Of a stretch of 7,067 nt of DNA, positions 1 through 5,187 are shown in pieces. The notes under the pieces are model-generated. The model was not told the DNA's origin, made no database searches, and saw nothing but the letters and a program-made list of their open reading frames with translations. The DNA is from Dehalococcoidales bacterium. Its GTDB lineage: Bacteria; Chloroflexota; Dehalococcoidia; Dehalococcoidales; RBG-16-60-22. Location of the stretch: positions 1-7,067 of the forward strand of contig JAUWZF010000055.1 in the NCBI GenBank assembly GCA_030615475.1. The letters run 5' to 3'. A program made the position numbers and the translations under genes. Each line of letters begins with the position of its first letter. The first letter of the stretch is position 1.

Positions 1-366
1 GCCCAGACTGTCCAGTACCTTACGGGCGGACTCGGCCAGGGGCGACACACGCTCCACCGTAATCACCCGTCCGGCCAGTTCGGCGAGAATCGCCGCCTGA
101 TAGCCGCTGCCGGTACCTAACTCCAGCACTTTTTCACTTCCATTAAGCTCCAGCGCCCCCGTCATGAGAGCAATAATATACGGCTGGGAAATCGTCTGCT
201 CCCAGCCAATTGGTAACGGCCTGTCTTCATAGGCCTGATGACGATATTCCCGGGGAACAAACTCTTCACGGGGTATGCGGGACATTGCGGCTAATACCCG
301 CTTATCTGTAATCTCGGAACCGAGATGTTCAATCAATTTGGCCCTTGCCGCTTTAAAGTCCATCAT
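1..366 (-). CDS. pcm: Protein-L-isoaspartate O-methyltransferase, N-terminal part (cut by window edge)
   Basis: This cytosolic repair enzyme transfers a methyl group from S-adenosylmethionine to isoaspartyl residues in aged proteins. The 122 visible residues contain the family signature QTISQP at residues 57-62, which lies at the substrate site, and the SAM-binding motif [10 protein letters not shown], at 82-90. An acidic residue after motif I (VITVE, E105) is expected to hold the ribose. The C-terminal part lies beyond position 1. Two adjacent ATG codons (366 and 363) could start it, and I chose the first. No clear Shine-Dalgarno sequence precedes them, and the stop of the upstream small gene is only 16 nt away, so translation may depend on coupling to that gene. 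It is probably the last visible gene of an operon with xerD. Identification is firm; the exact start is less so. Confidence 0.93.
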   Translation of the reverse strand, partial: MMDFKAARAKLIEHLGSEITDKRVLAAMSRIPREEFVPREYRHQAYEDRPLPIGWEQTISQPYIIALMTGALELNGSEKVLELGTGSGYQAAILAELAGRVITVERVSPLAESARKVLDSLG

Positions 367-382
367 GGCCGCCAGCGAAGAA

Positions 383-667
383 TCAGGATAGAATAATTGA
401 CAAAACAATAAGGACGACTATAACTATCCCCGCCAGGATACCGGTTCTCTTCAGTTCTCCGGTGACATAAGGATACCGGGGTGTCGTAACTGCCGCCGGT
501 GCTGCCGCTGCCTTAGGCGCGGGTGGAGCCTCAACGGGTGCCGCCGGCTTCGGCGTCACGGCGGTTGCCTGCTGCTGTAAAAGATTACCTGCCTGCCGCT
601 TTATGGCTTTACTTTTTTTACTATGATGAGGATGCTTACCTTTGCCGTGTCGCGATTTACCTGGCAT
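383..667 (-). CDS. Small basic, Pro/Ala-rich, tail-anchored membrane protein of unknown function
   Basis: I do not recognise a named family for this 94-residue protein. Three zones are visible. Residues 1-24 are strongly basic and His-rich (nine Lys/Arg and four His, no acidic residue). Residues 38-63 are a low-complexity Pro/Ala stretch, probably a flexible linker. Residues about 76-94 form one hydrophobic helix ending at the C-terminus. This predicts a tail-anchored protein with a cytoplasmic basic head that could contact nucleic acid, ribosome or acidic lipid; that role is inference only. The start is supported by a perfect AGGAGG 6 nt upstream, which argues strongly for a real gene. It lies 17 nt after xerD and 16 nt before pcm on the same strand, so it is likely co-transcribed with both. 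There is no signal peptide and no cysteine. Confidence 0.75.
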   Translation of the reverse strand: MPGKSRHGKGKHPHHSKKSKAIKRQAGNLLQQQATAVTPKPAAPVEAPPAPKAAAAPAAVTTPRYPYVTGELKRTGILAGIVIVVLIVLSIILS

Positions 668-673
668 CCTTTA

Positions 674-679
674 CCTCCT
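674..679 (-). promoter_or_regulatory. Consensus ribosome binding site of the small tail-anchored protein
   Basis: On the minus strand this reads AGGAGG with a 6-nt spacer to the ATG at 667. It lies in the short gap after the xerD stop codon. It is the best Shine-Dalgarno match I see in the window and is the main evidence that the 94-residue frame is translated and where it starts. Confidence 0.7.
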
Positions 680-684
680 GGAGA

Positions 685-1584
685 TTACTCGTTAGCCCTG
701 GGATGTGACTTATCATAGGAGCGGCGGACATGCTCGGTAGTCAGTTGAGTGTAAACCTGCGTGGTAGATATATTGGCATGTCCCAGCAGCTCCTGGACCG
801 ACCTCAGGTCGGCCCCGCCGCTCAGCATATGAGTGGCAAAGCTATGTCTCAGGGTATGGGGACTAATCTTGTCACCCAACCCGGCCGATTTAGCGTACTC
901 CTTGAGTTTCTGCCAGAACCCCTGCCGGGTGAGTCTATCGCCGCGGGCGTTAAGGAACAGGGCTTCATCTTTCTTGCCGTGGGCTAACCTGGGGCGGTCC
1001 TCGTCGGTGTATTGCTTTACGGTCATGGCTATTTGTTCGTAAAGCGGGATAATCCGTTCCTTGCGCCCCTTACCGAAACAGCGCACGAAGTAATCGCCCG
1101 CAGTATTGACATCACCCAGGTTTAAAGCCACCAGTTCGCTTATCCTCATACCGCTGGCATACAACAACTCCAGCATGGCCCTGTCTCTCTTGGCTTCAGC
1201 CGTAGACAGCTTGGCCGGCTGTTCCAGCAGCAAGCGTACCTGGTTAATCGGTATAGGCTTGGGTAACGCCTTCCCCACGCTTGGTGAACTCATATTCTCG
1301 GTAGGGGCGTTTTTGATGATGCCCTCCGATAACAGAAAGCCGAAGAAAGACCTCGACGCCGCCACTTTGCGTGCCATCGTGGTGGCCACATAGCCTCTCT
1401 CTTTAAGGTCAAGCAGATAGCTTAACATGTTCTGCCGACTGAAATCAGCCCAGGTATTTATATCCTGCCTCTTAGCGAAGTCGTCCAGGCCTGTCAGGTC
1501 ATTGCGATAGGCAGCTATGGTATGCTCGGAATAACCTTTCTCCACTGCCAGATAATTCAGAAAACTTTCGATTAGCTCTATCAT
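685..1584 (-). CDS. xerD: Site-specific tyrosine recombinase XerD-type
   Basis: This 299-residue protein has the length and layout of XerC/XerD recombinases, which resolve chromosome dimers at dif during division. The N-terminal SAM-like core-binding domain covers about residues 1-90 and the catalytic domain about 107-290. All catalytic residues are visible: R147 (in SGMRISEL), K172 (in GKGRKER), H243 and R246 (in SPHTLRHSFATH), H269 (in LLGHANI) and the nucleophile Y278 (in TTQVYTQ). These positions are within one residue of those I recall for E. coli XerD. The TRQGFW segment near 219-224 and the SHPRA tail also favour XerD over XerC. The ATG is preceded by GAGGAG with a 5-nt spacer. It is the first gene of a minus-strand block with the small membrane protein and pcm. 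No integrase-type extra domain, att site or cargo is nearby, so I read it as a housekeeping recombinase rather than a mobile-element integrase. Confidence 0.92.
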   Translation of the reverse strand: MIELIESFLNYLAVEKGYSEHTIAAYRNDLTGLDDFAKRQDINTWADFSRQNMLSYLLDLKERGYVATTMARKVAASRSFFGFLLSEGIIKNAPTENMSSPSVGKALPKPIPINQVRLLLEQPAKLSTAEAKRDRAMLELLYASGMRISELVALNLGDVNTAGDYFVRCFGKGRKERIIPLYEQIAMTVKQYTDEDRPRLAHGKKDEALFLNARGDRLTRQGFWQKLKEYAKSAGLGDKISPHTLRHSFATHMLSGGADLRSVQELLGHANISTTQVYTQLTTEHVRRSYDKSHPRANE

Positions 1585-1611
1585 TACGTCTCCTCACGAT
1601 TTGGTAATTGG

Positions 1612-1632
1612 TTAACATAGTATTTTAACATA
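1612..1632. repeat. Short direct repeat upstream of xerD
   Basis: The 8-mer TTAACATA occurs at 1612-1619 and again at 1625-1632, a start-to-start distance of 13 bp, in the leader or promoter of xerD (28-48 bp from its ATG). It could be a regulator site or part of an AT-rich promoter. Two 8-mers in AT-rich DNA may also be chance. Confidence 0.35.
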
Positions 1633-1678
1633 ATATCTTACCATAAAAAAGGCCACCCCATGCAACCAACGACACTGA

Positions 1679-1696
1679 GAGGGTGCTATATCCCTC
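1679..1696. repeat. Inverted repeat GAGGG/CCCTC
   Basis: A 5-bp perfect inverted repeat (1679-1683 with 1692-1696) with an 8-nt spacer lies in the centre of the divergent intergenic region. No T-run follows on either strand, so it is not a terminator. An operator half-site pair is possible but unproven. Confidence 0.3.
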
Positions 1697-1717
1697 AAAT
1701 TAACTATGACCAAAGAG

Positions 1718-1730
1718 CTATTGTAAATAG
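1718..1730. repeat. Inverted repeat CTATT-gta-AATAG overlapping a putative -35
   Basis: A perfect 5-bp inverted repeat with a 3-nt centre overlaps the TTGTAA hexamer proposed as the -35 box of the pilus operon. A protein bound here would block that promoter, so it is a candidate operator. The short length makes chance occurrence quite possible. Confidence 0.3.
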
Positions 1731-1747
1731 GACGAAAGGCATATAAG
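1721..1747 (+). promoter_or_regulatory. Putative sigma70-type promoter of the pilus operon
   Basis: TTGTAA (1721-1726, 4 of 6 consensus) and TATAAG (1742-1747, 5 of 6) are separated by 15 bp, which is shorter than the usual 17. Transcription would start near 1754 and leave a leader of about 48 nt before pilB. An alternative pair downstream, TTGTAT at 1752-1757 with TATATA at 1777-1782, has a 19-bp spacer and would leave almost no leader. Neither is strong. Confidence 0.28.
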
Positions 1748-1801
1748 ATTTTTGTATAGCGGATACGTATTTATCATATATAGATAGAGGTACCCCTGCT
1801 T

Positions 1802-3319
1802 ATGTCGAAATCTGTTGAAGAAGCCACAAATAGCTTGCGCAAGAAATCGCCCGAGCCGGAAGCCTTACAGCTCATTCCCGAGGCCATGGCCCGCAAGTAT
1901 AACGCCATACCACTGGCCATAGATGGTAATGTCCTGCGCGTGGCCATGGCGAACCCGTCCGATATCCTCGCCCTCGAAGCCCTGGCCAGCTGGAGTCAGA
2001 TGCGCATAGAGCCTGAGGCTTCTACCCAGGAAGAAGTGCTTGAGGCTATCGATTTTAACTATAAGGCCTATGACGAGATAGAAAAACAGATTTCCAGTAT
2101 ATCATTATCCGATGGTATCAAAGCAGACAAGCAATTAATTATTGACACAGCCACGGAGGCTCCGGTTGCCCAGGTCTTGAGGCTAATTATTGATGAGGCC
2201 GTGAAAGCCAGAGCTTCTGACGTTCACCTTGAACCGGGTGAAGATAAACTGCAGGTGCGCTTCCGTATAGACGGCACACTTCACAATATGTTCTCTCTCC
2301 CGTTAATGACGCTGACGCCGATTATCTCCCGAATCAAGATTCTGGCCAATATGAACATAGCGGACCACCATCGCCCGCAGGATGGTCAGTTTTCCGTAAA
2401 AACGAAAGGTCGCTTGATAGATATCCGGGTAGGTATCATCCCCACCGTTTGTGGTGAGATGGCGGTATTACGGCTTCTGGACAAGTCCCGGGCGACCCTG
2501 GCACTGGCCGACCTGGGATTTCTCCCCGAAAGCCTGTCGAAATACGAGAGTATGCTTAAAGTCCCTTACGGGATAATACTGGTAAGCGGTCCTACCGGGG
2601 CAGGGAAAACCACCACGCTATATGCCTCTGTAAATTCACTTGACCAGGTAGCACGCAACATTTTAACCATAGAAGACCCGGTTGAATACCGGTTCTCAGA
2701 TATAAACCAGATTCAGGTAAACCCCCGCGCCGGCGTCACTTTTGCCAGCGGCCTCAGGTCCGTACTGCGGCTCGACCCCGATGTGATATTAATCGGAGAG
2801 ATACGCGACGCTGAAACGGCTAATATCGCCATTCAGTCGGCTCTTACCGGTCACCTGGTGCTGTCTTCAATCCATGCTAATGACGCCGTAGGCGTGGTGC
2901 TGCGCCTCATCGACCTCGGTGTAGAGCCTTTCCTGGTATCCTCGGCCCTCATCGGCGTGATTGCCCAGCGCATGGTACGCTGTATCTGCCCCACTTGCTC
3001 CCGTCAGGTTGAAGCTTCCCCTGAGGAGCGTATGATTTACAGCCAGGAAATGGGCGAAAAACGAAGTGAGTTTCTCCAGGGCAGCGGGTGTAAATCATGC
3101 GCTAATAGCGGCTACTGGGGGCGGATAGGTATATTCGAAATATTCTGCACCAGCGACGATATTAAAACGTTACTGGTCAAGGGAACAACTGCCAACGAAT
3201 TACGCAGCCAGGCAATTAAGGAGGGGATGCTTACGCTGCTGCAAGACGGGATGTTCAAGGTGAAGAAAAACATAACCACCCCCGCTGAAGTCCTGCGTAA
3301 TGCTTATTCCGTAGGGTAA
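1802..3319 (+). CDS. pilB: Type IV pilus extension ATPase PilB (GspE/PilB family)
   Basis: This cytoplasmic hexameric ATPase powers pilin polymerisation. In its 505 residues I see the C-terminal part of an MshEN/GspE N-domain at about 20-88, an N2 domain at about 112-230, Walker A GPTGAGKTT at 263-271, the Asp box around EDPVEY (291-296), an atypical Walker B with RLDPDVILIGEIRD (323-336, catalytic E333) and the His box with SSIHAND (355-361, H358). A zinc site typical of PilB/GspE and absent from PilT is present as CPTC (396-399) and CKSC (430-433). The protein is shorter than the roughly 560 residues usual for PilB because the first half of the N-domain is missing; an in-frame stop at 1781-1783 rules out an upstream ATG extension. 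The Shine-Dalgarno is weak (GAGG, 11-nt spacer). It is the first gene of the pilus operon. Confidence 0.95.
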   Translation: MSKSVEEATNSLRKKSPEPEALQLIPEAMARKYNAIPLAIDGNVLRVAMANPSDILALEALASWSQMRIEPEASTQEEVLEAIDFNYKAYDEIEKQISSISLSDGIKADKQLIIDTATEAPVAQVLRLIIDEAVKARASDVHLEPGEDKLQVRFRIDGTLHNMFSLPLMTLTPIISRIKILANMNIADHHRPQDGQFSVKTKGRLIDIRVGIIPTVCGEMAVLRLLDKSRATLALADLGFLPESLSKYESMLKVPYGIILVSGPTGAGKTTTLYASVNSLDQVARNILTIEDPVEYRFSDINQIQVNPRAGVTFASGLRSVLRLDPDVILIGEIRDAETANIAIQSALTGHLVLSSIHANDAVGVVLRLIDLGVEPFLVSSALIGVIAQRMVRCICPTCSRQVEASPEERMIYSQEMGEKRSEFLQGSGCKSCANSGYWGRIGIFEIFCTSDDIKTLLVKGTTANELRSQAIKEGMLTLLQDGMFKVKKNITTPAEVLRNAYSVG

Positions 3320-3399
3320 TGAAGAAAATCCTGTACTCGATGATACTTCTTGAGGTGATAAATATCGGAGCGGAAATTAGATGCTTTATCAATACATAG
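3319..3399 (+). CDS. Possible 26-codon coupling or leader peptide between pilB and pilC
   Basis: The pilB stop overlaps an ATG by one base (TAATG). The frame from this ATG runs 26 codons, begins MKKILYSMILLEV, crosses the whole pilB-pilC gap and stops at 3397-3399, 19 nt inside pilC. Ribosomes ending pilB could restart here and be delivered to the pilC start. The peptide has a Lys-Lys then hydrophobic beginning like a truncated signal sequence. It has no good Shine-Dalgarno of its own, so it may be a chance frame. I list it because of its exact placement only. Confidence 0.2.
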   Translation: MKKILYSMILLEVINIGAEIRCFINT

Positions 3400-4592
3400 C
3401 CTGCGGTGAATCGGGCGATATCGTCAAAGGCAAAATATCGGCAACCAGCGAAGACTCGATTACCGAAATGCTCAGTTACGCTGGCTACCGCCTGATTAAC
3501 CTCAGACCCTACGTTCCGTTCCTGAGTCTGGGGAAGCTGGCCGCACAAATATTCCCGGTCAAGCAAACCGAAATAATAATGCTCTACCGGCAACTGGCCC
3601 TGCTTCTTGAATCCGGCATCAATATTGTTACCGCTCTGGGATTACTGCAGGAACAGATATCCAATCGTACCCTGAAGAAAGTAGTTTACGATATCATCAA
3701 CGATATACGCAACGGCGACCAGCTGTCAACGGCCATGAGCCGGCACCCGAACATATTCTCTTCGATGAGCTGCCGTACGTTGAGCATCGGTGAGCAGACC
3801 GGCGGCCTCGAGACGATGCTGAGGCAGATGGCCGACTATATGGAGAAAGAAATCATCACCCGTAAAGGAATCAAGGGCGCCATGATGTACCCGATGATAG
3901 CCGCCGGGGTGACCGTAGTGGTGGTTGGCATATTGATGTTCTTCGTTCTACCGGCTTTCGCCAACCTGTACGGGTCTCTCGGTGCCGAGTTACCCGCCCT
4001 GACCAGAATTATGATAGATTTCTCCGTATTTCTCCGCAGTTATGTTCTTCATATCTTTCTGGTAATATTTATCGCCATAGGTCTGGGAATTATCTATCTC
4101 AGAACGGCGGACGGTAAATATAAATTCGATGCTCTTATGCTGCGTATTCCGCAGCTAGGAAGGGTAAAGCACCTTAACGAGCTTGCCCGCTGCTGCCGCA
4201 GTATCTCGCTACTGTTCTCGGCCGGCCTGCCTTTGACCGAGATTATGCCCCTCGTTATCCAGGGCTGTAACAACAGGGTGATGGCCCAGGCACTTTACAA
4301 CGTCCAGATGGACATGCTCAAAGGCGAAGGCTTATCCAAGCCGATGGCAAAAAATTCCATCTTCCTGCCGATGATGGTACAGATGGTCAAGGTCGGTGAG
4401 GAAACGGGCAGCCTCGATACCTCCTTGCTTGCCGTAGCCCAGAGCTACGAATCCGAAGCAGAGGACAAGACTAAATCCCTGATAAATATGATCCAACCGG
4501 TGATGACACTGGTCATAGCCGGCATTGTCGGCCTGATTGCTCTGTCGATGGTTTCAGCCATGTATTCCATCTACGGGCAGGCAGAATTCTAG
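3381..4592 (+). CDS. pilC: Type IV pilus inner-membrane platform protein PilC (GspF family)
   Basis: PilC sits in the cytoplasmic membrane, couples to the PilB and PilT hexamers and passes their motion to the growing pilus. The 403 residues match the family length. Two T2SSF repeats are visible at about 66-190 and 267-390, each with the hallmark motif: SIGEQTGGLETML at 135-147 and KVGEETGSLDTSL at 337-349. Hydrophobic segments at about 170-192, 220-240 and 370-395 give the usual three membrane helices. The short N-terminal cytoplasmic segment (LYQYIACGESGDIVKGKI) is also typical. An in-frame TAG directly precedes the ATG, which fixes the earliest start; GGAG lies 10 nt upstream. It follows pilB by 61 nt, the widest gap in this operon. 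Confidence 0.95.
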   Translation: MLYQYIACGESGDIVKGKISATSEDSITEMLSYAGYRLINLRPYVPFLSLGKLAAQIFPVKQTEIIMLYRQLALLLESGINIVTALGLLQEQISNRTLKKVVYDIINDIRNGDQLSTAMSRHPNIFSSMSCRTLSIGEQTGGLETMLRQMADYMEKEIITRKGIKGAMMYPMIAAGVTVVVVGILMFFVLPAFANLYGSLGAELPALTRIMIDFSVFLRSYVLHIFLVIFIAIGLGIIYLRTADGKYKFDALMLRIPQLGRVKHLNELARCCRSISLLFSAGLPLTEIMPLVIQGCNNRVMAQALYNVQMDMLKGEGLSKPMAKNSIFLPMMVQMVKVGEETGSLDTSLLAVAQSYESEAEDKTKSLINMIQPVMTLVIAGIVGLIALSMVSAMYSIYGQAEF

Positions 4593-4596
4593 TCTC

Positions 4597-4603
4597 AGGA
4601 GAG
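4597..4603 (+). promoter_or_regulatory. Shine-Dalgarno-like AGGAGAG with a long spacer before the PilO-like gene
   Basis: This purine-rich site lies 15 nt from the ATG at 4619, longer than the usual 5-9 nt. No in-frame ATG, GTG or TTG exists between the site and 4619, so the start call stands and the gene may be translated less efficiently or by coupling to pilC, which ends at 4592. Confidence 0.4.
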
Positions 4604-4618
4604 TTTTCGGACGCTTTT

Positions 4619-5185
4619 ATGAAAGGTTTGAAATTAACTAAAACAAGCTGGCTGATTCTCTCGGCGGGCATCTTTATCGTCGTCCTGGTCGGTCTGGGTC
4701 TTACTCGTTCTCAGCAACTCGAGGAACAAACCAAACTGGAAGAGGAGCTGACCTTATCTACAATGCGAGTGGACAAAATACAGGTGACACAACTGCGCCC
4801 GCAACTGGATGAGCTCCAACAAAGAATATCAGAAAGCGAGTCTCAGCTTAACGAGGCAAGGGACAGACTCCGCCAGACGGTGGTCAGCGTTGATGTTACC
4901 GATAAACTCTTCGTAATTGCCGAGTACTGCGGCGTGGAATTACAGAACGTCAACACTTCAATGATATCATCACGCGTAATCGAAGGCATCGACTGTTATA
5001 CGACATCGATTACCGCCACCTTTGCCGGAGAGCTGCCCGATATTATTGATTTTATTATCAGCCTGAATGACGGCTACACCACCGGCTATGTTCAATCAAC
5101 CCAGATATCCATTCCTGATGAATCCAGCGATAATGAGCCAACCGCCGACATCCAGATGGTTGTCTACTCTTATAAAGGAAACTGA
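4619..5185 (+). CDS. pilO: PilO-like type IV pilus alignment protein
   Basis: PilO is a bitopic membrane protein that pairs with PilN through coiled coils and ferredoxin-like domains to form the alignment ring. This 188-residue protein has that architecture: a short basic cytoplasmic start, one membrane helix at about 10-29, a long charged heptad-like coiled coil at about 33-90, and an alpha/beta extracytoplasmic domain at about 92-186. The segment TFAGELPDIIDFIISLND (134-151) resembles the PilO pattern in which a beta strand leads to a helix ending in L. An acidic loop (167-177) comes before the last strand, VVYSY. Sequence motifs are weak in this family, so the call rests on topology and position: 26 nt after pilC and 2 nt before the PilM-PilN fusion. 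A second PilN-like protein is the alternative. It precedes pilMN rather than following it, unlike the common pilM-N-O order. Confidence 0.65.
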   Translation: MKGLKLTKTSWLILSAGIFIVVLVGLGLTRSQQLEEQTKLEEELTLSTMRVDKIQVTQLRPQLDELQQRISESESQLNEARDRLRQTVVSVDVTDKLFVIAEYCGVELQNVNTSMISSRVIEGIDCYTTSITATFAGELPDIIDFIISLNDGYTTGYVQSTQISIPDESSDNEPTADIQMVVYSYKGN

Positions 5186-5187
5186 TT

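Larger units (their letters stand above)
1585..1801. other. AT-rich divergent intergenic region between xerD and pilB
   Basis: This 217-bp gap separates two outward-facing operons and should carry both promoters. It is visibly richer in A and T than the flanking genes. It contains a direct repeat near the xerD start, two short inverted repeats in the middle and promoter-like hexamers on the pilB side. No RNA gene, no recognisable riboswitch (I looked for a cyclic-di-GMP type, as seen upstream of some pilus operons) and no convincing reading frame was found. Confidence 0.7.

Noticed and set aside
730..1393. Several plus-strand frames opposite xerD
   Set aside because: The xerD protein carries all catalytic residues on the minus strand, so these frames are shadows of it.
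685..1584. Recombinase as an integrase of a mobile element
   Set aside because: Length and residue spacing match housekeeping XerD, and there is no tRNA, att repeat or phage or plasmid gene nearby.
1644..1660. Minus-strand GTGGCC followed by a T-run, terminator-like
   Set aside because: The preceding bases form no more than a weak four-pair stem including G-T pairs, and it would sit upstream of xerD, where a terminator has no obvious role.
1585..1801. Cyclic-di-GMP riboswitch in the pilB leader
   Set aside because: Such riboswitches precede pilus genes in some Firmicutes, but I could not find the conserved core of the class or room for its paired helices before the ATG.
3320..3356. Hairpin between pilB and pilC (GAAG with CTTC)
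   Set aside because: The stem is about four base pairs with a long loop and no T-run, too weak to be a terminator or processing site.
3255..3593. Open frame of 112 codons on the minus strand
   Set aside because: It spans the end of pilB and the start of pilC in antisense and has no recognisable family motif or obvious ribosome binding site.
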